A stretch of 64,000 bases of DNA from the NCBI GenBank assembly GCA_037176705.1, contig CM073885.1, forward strand, positions 216,516,290 to 216,580,289. Direction: 5' to 3'. A program made the translations under genes and the position numbers. The stretch comes from Molossus alvarezi (taxonomy: Eukaryota; Chordata; Mammalia; Chiroptera; Molossidae). Positions 46,755-59,330 of the stretch are shown here, one piece after another. Below the pieces are notes generated by a model. It was given only the letters and a program-made list of their open reading frames with translations. It had not been told where the DNA came from and did no database searches. Position 1 is the first letter of the stretch. Each line of letters opens with the position of its first letter.

Positions 46755-47145
46755 AAAAGGGAATAAAAACTGCCCTATTTGTTTGCTATAATTGCTGTGA
46801 AAATTACCATATATTTGTTGGCTCAAAGCAACAGAAGTTTCTTCTCCCTCAGTTCTGAAGGCTAGAAGTCCAAAATCAAGATGTTGGCAGGTCTGCACGT
46901 CCTCAGAGGCTCAGCATCCCTTGGCTTGTGGCCACGTCACTCCCATCCCTGCTCCCATCTTCATATGCCCTTCTTCTCTGTGTGTCTAATCTTCCTCTGT
47001 CTCTCTAACACGTGTGATGGCATTTAGGGACTACCCAGATAATCCAGAACAACCTTTTTATTTCAAGACCCTAATATAATTTTATCTGCAAAAGTCTTAC
47101 CACCTAATATTTTTGGGGGCTACCATTTCCCTCACTAGAGTTGAT
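46755..47145 (-). mobile_element. MLT1-like MaLR LTR relic, antisense
   Basis: 'tataattgctgtgaaaatta', 'ttggctcaaagcaacagaa', 'aaatcaagatgttggcagg', 'tcccttggcttgtggcc' and 'ctacccagataatccag' are the reverse of the family seen at 43100. Solo LTR relic; no internal region seen. Confidence 0.6.
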
Positions 47146-47964
47146 TTCTGGAGTGTTGGTAATAATAATATATTTTTTAAAAATCTGGGTGCTATTCTCA
47201 GTTGTATTTAGTTTAAAAAATTATGTCCACAACTACATAAGTAGAATCTGCATTTTAACAAGATTCCGCAGGAGATTTATATGTACATTAAAATTTGAAA
47301 AGGATGGCATAAGAAATATTTGAAGGTCATGCCTTGTCATAACTCCATGAGTGAGTGGATGGTTTAACTGGTAGTGAAGGAAAGTAAGGAGTAAGTGCGT
47401 GGGAAGGCAACCTATAAGACATTATCCAAAGTTCTATAATTTTAAGAAATAAAGTTTTTATCCACAGAAAAAAATATTTTTAGTTTTAATGAACAAATTT
47501 CCAGAATGAGACAAGGATGTCAGAAATATTTGGAGTCAGATTATCACTGGTCTCTGAAATTATTCTCTGTAGGTATCTGTGCATTGCCCAGAGGATGAGT
47601 TTCTCCTTCATCCAAGCACTGATGACAAGCTCCAGCTTCACCCCAAAGGTTCCACAAAGTTTGGCTTCTGCTATGTGTAAAATTGGATAAGGACTGCTCT
47701 GTGAATCAACTACCCAAATCAGTGTAATTTGTTAGTCCAATACAAGGGGCATGGAATTATTATTCCTGTATTCTGAGTATGTATCTTCCTCCCTCTGTCA
47801 TAGTAAGACAAAAATAAAGAGTATATAGGAACCACTAAATTGTTTGGCAGAAAAGTGGTGTAATTAGACTGGACACTCTGTGAAAATTCTGGTCATACAA
47901 TTCAGAGCTTCCAAAACACTTTGGCTTCCCATGAATTTTTAGTAGTTTTAGCACTGACAATAAT
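47146..47964. other. Unique sequence, nothing recognised
   Basis: No supported feature. Confidence 0.4.
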
Positions 47965-48130
47965 CAAATGATCCTAATAACTACTAAGGGCTTATTTGGT
48001 GGCAGGCACTTTCTCCTAAAGAGCTTTATGATCTCAAGTAATCCTCAAAATAACCAAGAGGGAGGGAGACACTTCGCTGATGGAGAAACAATGGCCTTCC
48101 TTGCACACCTGGCATATGGTCACTTCTTCA
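47965..48130 (+). repeat. MIR SINE, degraded
   Basis: 'ctactaagggcttatttgg', 'ggcaggcactttctcc', 'aagtaatcctcaaaataacc' and 'gctgatggagaaac' are in MIR order. Confidence 0.55.
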
Positions 48131-50635
48131 GGATGTCTCAAACTCCCTGGGCATTGTCCAGGGAGTGAAACTTGGAGTTTCACCAGTTCATCCCTGCAGT
48201 ATATACTTATTGAGTGCTAGGTAATATGAATGATCTGGGAACTTACATGCACTTTGAGGAAAAGTAAGGACAAAAAGCATCAAGAAACTGAGCACTTGGC
48301 TTCTATAGATGCACTATTTCTGTCTGAAATGACCAAAGGAGCTTCACCGTTTTCCTCTTCTGTACCTGTGACTCTAACTTGTGAATTTATCACTTCCCTC
48401 TACTCTGTAACGTGCCCTAATTTGGGATGTTCTCTGTCAGCTTGTTTCTTACTCTAGTTTGGGCCAAAAACTGGATGCCGAGATTTCACCAAGAAGGTTA
48501 AAATGGAGTTATCCTGTATATTGTTGTAGGAGGAATGTAAATGCTAAAGAGATCACATGTTATTTCATATCTACAAAGGAAGTTTATTCTTCATTAGAAT
48601 AACCATAGATGTGTTTCCATGCAGGGTATTTCCACTGTTTGCTTGCATTTGAAATTGTATATTCATTAAAATAGCTCCAATAATTAAGCAGTCAGACCTA
48701 CTGGGGGAGACTCAGAATGGAAGTATGAAATATACAGAAAAATCTCCAAGCATACTTTTAATAAATAATATCATATATTTCCTTATAAATCTTAATAGAA
48801 CTGCCCAGTGGTGACAAAACTGCTTCATTTATATTTTGTCTTTACTCCTTCCCCTCTTGGTTACCTGCCTCACCCAATGTGTGGCTCTTAGCAAATTCAG
48901 TACATGATACTTCTCTCCCTCCTCACATAACTGTTGATAATGTTATAAAGTAACAATGAAGCAGGCAGTTGAAGAGGACAAGATGAGTGTAGTGGGGGGC
49001 TCCTGGGTTCTTAGTCCCCAAATAAGCAAGTATTGATTTTAACTATAAATATTCAATATATTTCAGGGTCAAAAATATTAATATATTTCACTACAACACC
49101 CTGAAATTACAATGATAGTACTTCATAACATAAGTTTATGGGCTTATAAATTGTGCCTTTTAGTACCTGAAATACTTGACCCACTTTTGGTTACTATATT
49201 TATTAAATACCGCAAAATCAGTTTTGCATAATTAGATGTTAATTGAGCAAAGTAAAACATTATTAAAGCATATGGTCATGAAAACATATTACTGTAAACT
49301 CACAAAAACTAAAATTTAATACTCTCTTCCAGTCATACATATTTTGCATGTATACTCTTTTATAACACTTGGACTAGAAGATTAGAAAAGCAAAACAAAT
49401 CAAAAGTAAAAGAGAAACACCTGATTTTATTTTTTAAGAATTAGTTTTTAAACTAGATGTCTCTAAATGGTAACATTATGTCAAATTTGAAATATTTGAG
49501 ATATACTATCTTCTTTCTTCCAATGTAAATGTAAAGTGGCAATATTTATATTGAATCTCTGTTTGATAAAAACATTTACTTAATCTTCACAACAGATATT
49601 TCTGTAATAGAAAACACATTCTCTAAATGGAACCTGAGCTTGTGTGATAACAAACACTGCTTCTTTGGAAACAAATTAAAAATCATTCACTTGTTTAAAC
49701 ATTTGAGATTAAAATTAACAACCTTAAAACTTCACATTTTCAATTAAAGCCAAATAAGGGAAACATCCGAATATGCTTACTTTAAAATGTAATTGTTTTA
49801 AAAACGATGTAAACATTTTTCTGAGACCAGCTGCCACGGTCTTCATAACTTTTTTTTTCTTGAAACCAATTATCAAATGATGTTATCTTTGGTGAATACA
49901 TGTCTTGCTTTTCTTTTATTTTCCGAGTGCTTTTAAGTTATTTTAGTCAACAAATGTACATGTACCATTATGAGTAATAGACATGTTTTCTAATGTGATG
50001 TAATAGGAAGTAGTAAAATAAGACTTAATTCAAAACTTAAAAACCCCCTTGGGACATAATTACCAGCTCTGAGAAAGGACACCATGTTGCACCTCGCATA
50101 TCACACAGGGACGGCGCACCCTGCAGCAGTGCAGTGCAGTGCATAGTCTGCATCACTGTACATCAGTACCACCTCACAGACATGTGGGATGCCAGCTCCA
50201 GGTGAAACTTAAGGTCCATGAGCATTAAACCACAAAGATTTGGGGGTATCAAAGGAGTAAAAACCCATTCACATTGTGCTCATTGCTCTGACAGAGAAAA
50301 ACAAATCTGACATGTTTTCTGGGGAAGTCTCATTTGGAAAAAGTTTCTGTAACCTATGCCCATTCATTCATCTAGTGAGTGGGCATAGGATAGCTGTGAT
50401 ATGCAGAATTGTTTGGAACACCATCAGTGAGTACCGGTTCCTGCTGATTCAAGGATCTGAGTTCTCTTCCACACAGCAGTGATGTTTAGGGGAAAATGAG
50501 GAAGAAAGTATTATGTTTTTAAACAGTTAACAAGAAGGAACAGAAAATTATTGGATCCTAAAATGGTATGTCCTCAATGAATAGAGTCAGTGTCACCTAT
50601 TTGGAAGTCTAATGACATAGATTGTATTATTAAAC
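48131..50635. other. 2.5 kb of unique, AT-rich sequence
   Basis: The longest stretch without a recognised repeat in this half. No long frame with a domain; a small cluster of 'gcagtgcagtgcagtgc' lies at 50131-50147. I see no exon that I can support. Confidence 0.4.
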
Positions 50636-50646
50636 TATCTCTATAA

Positions 50647-51173
50647 TGTTTTCCACAGTGGCTGCACCAGTCTGCATTCCCACCAGCAGTGTACTAGAGT
50701 CCCCTTTTCTCCACACCCTCACCAGCACTTGTTGTTTGATGATCTGTTGATGGCAGCCATTCTGACAGGTGTGAGGTGATACCTCATAGTTTTAATTTGC
50801 ATCTCTCTGATGATTAGTGATGTTGAACAGAGAAAGACAAATATCACATGATCTCACTTATTTGTGGAATATAATGAACTAAACAAACTGCTGAACAAAA
50901 TTAACCCAGAGACATAGAGGTGGGGTACAGACTGACAAGTCTCAGAGGATGGGGGTTTGGGGGGAAGAAATAAGCCACAGAACTAACATGCATGTATGCA
51001 TAACCAATGAACATAGACAACAAAGCTGGGGATGGGGTGGGGGGAGGGGAGGAGGGTATCAATGGGGGAAAAAGGAGAAACATCTGTAACAAAAACAAAT
51101 TAATAAAAAATTAATTAAAAAAATAAAGTTTCTGTCTTTGAAATTGTAAAAATAAATAATAAAATAAATAAAA
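50647..51173. mobile_element. Twin-primed L1 with possible 3' transduction
   Basis: The first part (to about 50828) is L1 ORF2 in reverse ('gtggctgcaccagtctgc', 'ggtgtgaggtgatacctc'). The second part is the L1 3' end in sense orientation, with an A-rich tail at about 51100-51126. After the tail comes a non-L1 segment, 'gtttctgtctttgaaattgt', and a second A-rich tail. A perfect 11-bp target-site duplication (tatctctataa) at 50636-50646 and 51174-51184 encloses everything. Confidence 0.85.
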
Positions 51174-51234
51174 TATCTCTATAAGGTGAATGCAGATAAA
51201 CACCATATAACAAGAGTTGTACATTTTCATTGTA

Positions 51235-51412
51235 TTTCACTGTCATTTGGGAAACCAGTTAAAATGCACACTTTTGGGGCCACATTTCCAGAGACTCTGA
51301 TTTAGAAGCATGGGAAGAGGCCTAGAATTTGCATTTTAATAAGCACCTACTCCAGAATTTCTAATACCAGCAGCCTGCTCTCCCGTTTTGAAAAATACTG
51401 CTGTACGTCGTA
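51235..51412. repeat. MER5A-like hAT MITE
   Basis: 'ccagttaaaatgcacac', 'cagagactctgatttag', 'gaatttgcattttaataag' and 'gttttgaaaaatactgctg' follow the MER5A plan. Confidence 0.65.
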
Positions 51413-51709
51413 TACAATGGTGGCTTGCAGCCCTGGCATTTCTGAGAAGTTTGAGAAAAATACAGATACCTCTCCATACACCATTTACTACATGGGGTGA
51501 AGTCCCACACGCCTAGATTTAAAAAAATTCTACTGGTGATTGTGATTTACAACTAGGCTGAGAAGCTTGCTTTTGCTATTTATTATTAAATGTTTCTCAT
51601 AGCAAATAGTTTAACTTAAGAGAACTAGTAAAACATCTTTCAATATTTAGGTCATGAAACTAATAAATTATATATCACATCCATTTCCATTAAAGTGTTT
51701 TAAGAATAT
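51413..51709. other. Unique sequence
   Basis: Nothing recognised. Confidence 0.4.
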
Positions 51710-51990
51710 TTTCATTATCTTGACCCCCTCCCCCAACACAGTCTCTCCCATTTTTCTTCAAATTTGCCATCTGAACCAGTGTTAAGTGTACAGTTCAGTA
51801 GTATTACATATATTCATATTGATACACAACCCTCATCACCATTCATCTTCAGAATTATTTTTTTGTTGCAAAACTGAAACTCTATATCCATTAAACAATA
51901 ACTCCCAATTCCCTTCTCCCTCTAACCTCTTGAGTGAACCCTTGTCCAGTGAACCCTTACATACTTGGGGACTAGATCTTATTATTAATA
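51710..51990 (-). mobile_element. Old L1M 3'UTR, antisense
   Basis: 'agtgtacagttcagtagtat', 'acaaccctcatcaccattc' and 'tgcaaaactgaaactctata' match the reverse of an L1M 3'UTR. Confidence 0.65.
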
Positions 51991-52029
51991 TTTTCTCAAG
52001 AGATTCTATTCAGATATTAATTCTATAAA

Positions 52030-52230
52030 TATTTAGCTAAGTAACTTTGGGAAACTTACTGCATCTCTTTGACTCTCAGTTTTCTTATTTAAAAAGGGGG
52101 AATAATGACAGTACTTACTTTATGCATTGCTGCAAAGCTTAAATGATGTAATCTATGCAGAGTACTTAACCTGTTACCAGACAGAAGATAGGTATTTGCA
52201 ATCAGTGTAAGCTATAGAAATCAGTATTTA
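52030..52230 (-). repeat. MIR SINE, antisense
   Basis: 'agtaactttgggaaacttac', 'gactctcagttttcttattt', 'gcaaagcttaaatgatgtaa' and 'agagtacttaacctg' are MIR landmarks in reverse order. Confidence 0.7.
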
Positions 52231-53779
52231 TTAAACAAATGGATTAATGAATGAATACATGATAAAGTTTCTGGATATTCTAAAGAATTTTAATATCTAT
52301 ATTTTAGCTGCTGGATATAGAATAGTGGTGTCTCTATTTAAGGATAAGCATTCTGAAGACTATGAACACAGACATTTTTAAAATAGCTGAATCAATGTAT
52401 CTATATATTTCCTATTTTAATTATTCTGATTATATGCAGTGAAAGAGGTCTCCAGTATATCCCTTGGATTTCTTTCATAAAAACAATAAAAAGACAATAT
52501 AAAAGAAATGCTACAGTTTCTGGTATATTAATATATAGCAGAGAATACTGGCTATACTGAGTTTCAGTTGTCTGTTGGAGCAAAGAGGAGGGGTATGGGA
52601 AGCAGAGGAAGGGCCAAACTAAGGTAAAGCAGGAAACAGAAGGGCCTTGGAACAATCTTGCCAACACAAACTAAGACTAAGCCTCTAGCTTTCTCCAGGT
52701 TCCATTCTCGTCCCGGGGGAGCCCGAGGGAGCCCGAGGGCATGTGTTTAGGGTTAGGACAGGGGAGGAGGTGCTAAGTAAATCCAGGTGGAGTTTTTTTT
52801 TTTGTTTTTTTTTTTTAAAGGCAAACTGGCTTTTTCCCAGCTTCAGGTCTTGCTCACATACTTTCTACAGCTGCACTGCTGCTGAAATCACAGCTGTTGT
52901 GTTCTCTCTTTTCCAAGAAGGGTTTGAACTATTCTTAATACTTGATATAAATGATTTTAAAAGACTATCTGAAAGACGCATTTTGCTAATGAGAAAAAAA
53001 AATGAGACAAATACAAAATATTTCAATATGCTAGAGTCTCTAAACAATTATAAAGATAGTGCCCAATTTTTCTCTCTTTTTTTCTTGCAGAAGTTCACTG
53101 TATCATTGACAAATGCAGAAGGAAGACATGCACAAGACAGGCTGTGCAATACTCCAGAAAGAGCACATTGTATTAGAGGTCTGAAATCACACCACCTCTG
53201 TCCTTATCTTCTGTGGCCATTGGTTATGTTATGTTGTATCCTTGGGTTCAATTTTGTCATTAGATTCTCATAGATCTAATCCAGTAAAAATATTATAAGT
53301 GAATTGAATCTTGGGGTTTGAAGCTGTAGAGCTATAAAAATCAGCTTTTCTTTATTTCACCTGTCAACAGTAACCATTCATAACAAACACTGAGTATACT
53401 GAATATTGAAAATATCAAGAAGGGTCCTTTAAGATGTTAGTTGTATTTGAATATATTTGAAATAAGTTATTTTCATAAAATGATAAATATCATTATATGT
53501 CTCTATTGATCCATTACCAACTTAAATAATATTTTCTGAATTATTTAGAAAAAATATTTCAAAGTTGAGTTCATAGGAGAAAAAAAGACCTTTGTTGTCA
53601 ATTCCAAGAAACCTAGTTCTGAAAAGTTTTCAAATGCTAGTGGAGGCTTTTCAGGTTACTTGAATGCACCTGCTTGATCAGAGCTTCAACAAAGTATTTT
53701 CATTGGCAAATATGTAATTTATGAATAAATAAGAAGTTGGATCCCAAGGAACTGGAATAATAAGCTCCATGCCTTCAAG
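52231..53779. other. Unique sequence; one long chance frame
   Basis: The frame at 52743-53273 (176 residues) is the longest outside repeats. It contains FFFCFFF from a T run and shows no domain. A tandem 11-bp repeat (gagcccgaggg, twice) lies at 52719-52740. I do not call a gene. Confidence 0.4.
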
Positions 53780-53985
53780 TCTTGGTGCAAAGACCTGATG
53801 CAGTTTCTCCCAAACTTTGCAAAATTCATTTCAGCAAGTCCAAGTGCTTGGGATACAAGGGGATGACTGCATACAGAGGCCTTTTCACACACTGCTCCCC
53901 ACAGCCAGCGGTTCTTTTCTATTAGCTGACTTGGCAGTCCAGCAGGCCCTCAGAAGGGTCCTTGGTAAACTTCTTTCAGGTGTGT

Positions 53986-54022
<37 letters not shown>

Positions 54023-54600
54023 GAGCCAGTGGCTGGCTACCCATCCCCCCCCCGCACCCCCCCCCCAGTCAAAACGTTTCCCCTTGGATGAACAATCCTG
54101 CACTGTGAGTGTTCTGCAGGTGTGTCTGGGTGTCAGCTGGCCTCTGTTTATTATTGGTATGCTGTGTACAGGGAGGCCCAGCCGGCCATCAGTAACGACG
54201 CTCTGCAAATGGGTCAAGGAAATGAAAATAAAGCCTGTGCAGCAGGATCTTTTAGGGTCTGGGGTTTTGCTAGCAAACTCTGCCCGAGTTCCTTTTTAGG
54301 TGCTACTTTAAAATTGCTACTTGTTTGACTTGGCCCCGACTTCACATGGCGGGGCCGTGTGAGATATGTGGAGGGGAACCAGCTGGAGGCAGGTGCCTGC
54401 TTTTCCACTTTAGCTCTTACGAGAAGAACACATCCTCTGCTGGGCGCTGCGGCATTTCTCTTCTTTGGAAGTTTGTTTGTACAGTTTGTTTTCCAAAAGC
54501 GGGGAAAGGGGGAGGGGGTACTATTAATGGCGTTAGGTGCCATTCCCATGGTGTGGAACTATTTTTCAAATCTATTACTTATAGTTGAATGAAAAGAAAC
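53780..54600. other. GC-richer, CpG-containing unique block; candidate conserved element
   Basis: Compared with the flanks, this block has more G+C, several CpGs ('agccggccatcagtaacgac', 'gcggggccgtgtg', 'gctgggcgctgcgg') and no named repeat apart from a microsatellite and C runs. Frames on both strands (53817-54299, 54214-54549) overlap the simple repeats. It could be an exon of a non-coding RNA, an enhancer, or just a GC-rich island. Nothing in the sequence decides this. Confidence 0.35.
53980..54019. repeat. (TG)n microsatellite followed by C runs
   Basis: About twenty TG units, then interrupted poly-C at 54045-54066. Confidence 0.92.
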
Positions 54601-55169
54601 AAACATCTTTTAAAATGTGAAACCTTTTCCTCCTCCCCTTTCAGTTCCATTGACTGAAGAGTAAGAAGGGAGCTTTCTTATCAAGATTGCCATGTGACGA
54701 GTTCCAAATACCATTCAGTGCCCGGGAAGGCCACTGGCTTCCTTACTAGGCTCACTCATAGTAAAGTATATCAAGTTAATATCTTAATTAAAATATTCAA
54801 AAACAATTTCTGATGAAGAAACTGATAATTTATAGAAGTCACTTAGCACAAGTGTCTTATGGTAAATCAGTTCTGTGGTTATGTTTGCCATCTGTCCCTG
54901 TAACTACCCCACTAACTACTCTGGAAATCTTTGAACTGGTCTCAGTGATTAAGAAATTTCTCTCTGCCTAATGACTCATTTTTAAAATGACAGTTTATAT
55001 CATTTGAGAGGTTGCTATTTATTATATTTATGAAAATCTATACTCAGTCATATTTTCACGTATTCAGTTATTCACAGATTTAAGAGCAGTGACTGACCCA
55101 ACACTGTGTGCTAGGCAACGCATCAGATGAGGCAGCGACACAAAGACAGGAATGCCCTTCCAGCCCTCT
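54601..55169. other. Unique sequence
   Basis: A short L2-like trace near 55095-55140; nothing else. Confidence 0.4.
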
Positions 55170-55600
55170 GCCCACCCCCACACTGACCTAGAGCAACCAG
55201 AGTAACCCTTGACATGAGTCATGTCCCATCATCCCTCTGCTTCAAACTGTTACAATCAACTGTAATGCAGCTCTGCATTCCCTCCCTCCCCACATGTCCT
55301 GTCTGACCCCTGCCCTCACTCTGTCCCAGCAACACTGGCCCTGCTGCTGTTACTCAAACACACAGAGCATCTGTCCCTGAAACCCTGGTCTACAAATTGC
55401 AGTTGTATATTTCTCTATTATCTCCATGGTGTTGGTCTCCTGATTTGAATCTGTTTTTGTTAATCCCTCCCTTTGGTCTGATCTCTCGTTTAAGTCTCAC
55501 GAGGGCAAAGCTTCTTGTTGCTTCACTTTTCTCTCTTGTATCCCCTGTGTCTGGAACAGCTGTTCATATAGTAGACATTTAATAAATATTGGTTCAATGA
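55170..55600 (+). repeat. L2 LINE 3' part, sense
   Basis: 'gtcccatcatccctctgc', 'tctgtcccagcaacactgg', 'cacgagggcaaagcttc' and 'acatttaataaatattggtt' follow L2 to its 3' end. Confidence 0.75.
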
Positions 55601-57299
55601 TAGAATGAAGGCATGAATACCTTGTCTTTAGTCTAATTAGAGAGATATATGAATAAATAATTATACTACATCACCATAAATCATTATAGTGTTATGGTAC
55701 AACATGTTATAGTGATCATATACCTGTTTGTATTTGTTAAAATATAAATTTACTAAAATATAGACCCACATGATATTAAAGGTGTGTTTAGAAGTCAAGG
55801 CAAGCCTTATTTGTCAAGCTTTCTTATATTGATAATATTTCTTTTGGCCTCTTTCATTTGTAATTCTTTTATCATTTTTCAAACTGTTGGGGGGGGGGTC
55901 AAAAAAAAAAAAAAAGAGGAAAAAAGCAAGCAAGCAAGCAAGAAAAAAAGAGCTGTTTTCTGAGAATTTTCAGCTGGTTCTCAAGAACTTCATCTAGAAT
56001 TTTGGAGTTAATCTTGGGAAAACTCCAGAGGCTTTGACTATCCATGAGAACCAAGCCTTTTGAAAGGTCTATAAATAGTAGGAGCCTGATGTTGACAAAC
56101 TGATGTGTTTGTTTTGGTTAGTTTTATATTAAGACAATCATAGTACTTACTCACACTAAAAGCTTTTTTTTTTTTTTTTTTATGAGTTGGGATGTTTCCC
56201 AATAGACTGCTTAATTTTACGTAAATAGAAATGATTAAGATCTATGTTCAGAGATCATTCTTGTAAGTCTGAAAATGAAAATTCTATTGTGCCTGTACTT
56301 ATTTTTATTGAGATACATTGTACAATTAATTTCCTCCTTCACACCAGTTAGCATTTCCTCTTTCTTTTTTACTTATTTAGAATTCAAGTTCTACTTGACC
56401 ACCTACCCAGCTTACCTGACCTAAAATGTATTTCTTGTGGGCGTGGTTAACTCATTAGTATACCTTTTGTCCGATTCCATTCTCTGGACAGTCTCCAAAA
56501 CCTACCAGATGATTTGATCTCTTCCTTCAACTAATACACTGTTAAAACTTATAACCAAAGTCCTAGGTTGCCTCTACTACCCTGACAAGACTGGGCCTTT
56601 CAGCAGTATTTTCATACTGAGGTTGTTCCAAAAATCCCCAGCGACATTCTAAAGCTCACAGACAGTTCATTTTTGCACCTTGAACTCTGTGTTATGGACT
56701 GGAAGTCCTTGTAAATCCTACATAGCTTCTTCTCCTAGCTGAGGGTTGTTTGCTCAAATACCACTTTCAGCTGTCTCTTGTCACATGTTAAATCAAGTTT
56801 ATCTATAATGACCTCCTATATACCTGAATCAAAGAAAATCATATCCCTCCATGTTCAGTTCTTCTAAGCAGCCATCTGTCTCACTGAGACACATGTACAC
56901 ACTTTCCCAAGCCAGCTTAAAACCCTGGGAAGTTCAAGTATTTTCCTCCCTCTCACAGGCCATTTCCTGTTGAGAGAGAACCTCTCAACTTACCTCATCG
57001 CAATGTGCTTCAGTGGTTTAGGTCTTTTTCTTTTCCTTTAAGATTTTTAGTCAGCGATTTCCATTTAATTCAATTGAACTGATATGATGACTTCATAAGC
57101 TAAAAGGTTGGGTAAAGGGACCACATTTCAGAATAGGCAATGTAAAGCCCAAGGGAGGAAGAGAGGCAGAGAGAGGGGATGGTTCATCTGCCACCATTTA
57201 CCAGGATAGTATATAATCCTGTCTGGTTTGGTGGAATAGGCTTCTTATGGGTAATATATTTCCCAATCCTAAACCAGGGGCTACTAGGTCATTGCTTTT
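55601..57299. other. Unique sequence with simple repeats
   Basis: No supported gene. A T18-19 run lies at 56164-56182. C-rich, short-exon-like stretches around 56600-57000 show no open frame of note. Confidence 0.4.
55888..55948. repeat. Compound simple repeat: G9, A-run, (AAGC)n
   Basis: A run of G, then about fifteen A, then four AAGC units and another A-rich run. Confidence 0.9.
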
Positions 57300-57678
57300 T
57301 ATTAAATAAAGTTATATGTATTTAAAGTATAAAACATAATGGTTTTATATACACACACACAGTAAAATGATTATTATAGTCAAGCTAATTAACATGTTAT
57401 CTCCTCACATATTTACCTCCATTTCTATTAATGAGAGCACCTAAAGTCTACTTTTTAACATATCCAGTATTTAGTACAGTATTATTAACTATAATCATCA
57501 TATCTATATATTAGATCTCTAGATTTTTTTATCCTACATAACTTCAACTTTCTACCCTTTGACCAACACCTCCCCATTACCCCCCACCCCAGTCCCTGCT
57601 TCTATGAGTTTGACTTTTTTTTTTTAGATTTCACATATACATGAGATCATACAGTATTTGTCTTTCTCTGACTCTCCT
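57300..57678 (-). mobile_element. L1MA-class 3'UTR, antisense
   Basis: 'aatggttttatatacacac', 'caagctaattaacatgttat', 'tttgaccaacacctcccc' and 'catgagatcatacagtattt' are the reverse of an L1MA 3'UTR. Confidence 0.75.
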
Positions 57679-58089
57679 ATAATTTAGTTATTTCTGATTG
57701 TATTTATGCTTACTGTTTGGAGGACTCTAAAATAATTTTGAGGTAAGTGGTACATTTCTATGGTCCTAAGGGACATTTTAATGTGACAACTCACTATTTG
57801 CAGTTTCTTGTATCAAGTCTCTCTAAATGTCTTTTGAGATAGCTCTCTTTGATCTGTTTATTTATTGAACATTTAGATTTTCTTTTTGGTGGGTGAAGGG
57901 GATTTGATAAAACAGTTCCTTATATTCCCTTAAAAGAATGTAAGAGAATCTAATGAAATGTTAAAGAACAATAAAGCGGGTGTGGCTGAACTTTCCTAGT
58001 CTACTAATAGCCAAGATATTGTCAGATTGAGCAGCAGAACCAAATTAATATAATAGACCTAAGCACATACAAAATAATTTAGTATATAA
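57679..58089. other. Unique sequence
   Basis: No supported feature. Confidence 0.4.
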
Positions 58090-58500
58090 AAGAGTAGTAT
58101 TTCAAGACAGTGGTGAACGGACTATTTATTTAATAAAAGCTTTTGGAAAACTATTTGGACCCAAACAAGTAAACAACAGGATAGTAAACAACAAAACAAG
58201 TAAACAACAAAAAAGGTTACCATCTAAAATGGAAATATGTTGCATATAGATTAAAGCTGAATAACATGCTAGGAAAACTATTAAAAGCACTAGAAAAAAA
58301 TAATGGCACCGGAAGAAAATCTGGCTGGTAGGAAGCATACTGAGCACGCCCCCAAAGCCATAACTGGGAAACTATTTCATCATAAAAATGTTTTTTAAAC
58401 TATGATTTTTAAAACATAGAATACAATTAAAAGGTAAAAAAAAAAGTTGGGGAAAAATATAAATCTACCTATAAAACTGCTTTTGAACAAGAGATAATTC
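58090..58500 (+). mobile_element. Possible old L1 ORF2 fragment
   Basis: 'gctaggaaaactattaaaag' and 'cactagaaaaaaataatgg' resemble old L1 ORF2 sequence. Weak. Confidence 0.35.
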
Positions 58501-58514
58501 TAATTACATACTAT

Positions 58515-58745
58515 ATAGCAGATTTGTCCTACATGCAAGTCAATGATGATCCCTGCTTTCATAAAGTTCCCAGTCTAGTAGGTAAAACAGGTTTTATTTT
58601 ATTAAACAAATATCCACAAAGATGAATACACAGTTAGAATCTATGATAAGATCTGTGAAGAAAAATTACATGATGGTATAAGAAATAATACCAAGGAAAT
58701 CTAATTTGTATTTGGGCACCTAGAAGGCCACATTAATGTAGTTGC
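58515..58745 (-). repeat. L2 LINE, antisense
   Basis: 'gatgatccctgctttcataa', 'gttcccagtctagtaggt' and 'gcacctagaaggcc' follow the reverse of L2. Confidence 0.55.
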
Positions 58746-58914
58746 ATTTGTAATATAATTTTAGTATATTCATATTAGTATCATAAAACAAATTAATTTT
58801 GATTTACTCATATATTCATAGTTGTAAAATATATAGACAATAAGCATTTCCATGTCAATTATATTATCCTTTACCAGCCCTTATATTAATATACTATGTA
58901 TTAAATTCTTAAAA

Positions 58915-59330
58915 TATAGAGAATTCTTCAATTTAATAAAAAAAAATTTAACCTGATAGAAAAAAAAAAAATAGTCCGTAAAAAGAATATGTTGCGCATC
59001 AGGATAATTCACAAGTACTCAATAAACATGAAAAATATTCAATCTCACTTTCTATGAAAAAAATGTAAATTGAAACAAGATATATTTTTTGTAGCTTAAT
59101 AAAGGTATCTTCCAAGTATAGTATACACTCTCAAACAAGTCTGTTTGCCAAATTAGTCAAATCTTTCTGGAGGAAAATGAAGAAATAAGAACCTTAAATT
59201 GGTACATGCCCATTGCTACAAGGAATTCTATACTGAGAAATGTATCCTAAGGAAGTGATCATGAATCTGCACTAACATGTATGTACAAGGATATTTTATG
59301 AAGAATCTTTTGAATAGCTGACTTTTTAAA
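58915..59330 (+). mobile_element. Old L1 (L1M/ME-type) fragment
   Basis: 'ataaacatgaaaaatattca', 'tatcctaaggaagtgatcat' and 'atgtacaaggatattttatg' are typical of old L1 ORF2 C-terminal sequence. Confidence 0.6.

Noticed and set aside
52743..53273. 176-residue open frame on the + strand
   Set aside because: Translates a T run (FFFCFFF), shows no domain, and has no supporting splice or promoter context. Length is plausible by chance.
53817..54299. 160-residue open frame with VCVCVC
   Set aside because: The frame is carried by a (TG)n microsatellite and poly-C; the opposite strand gives an equally long HTHTHT frame.
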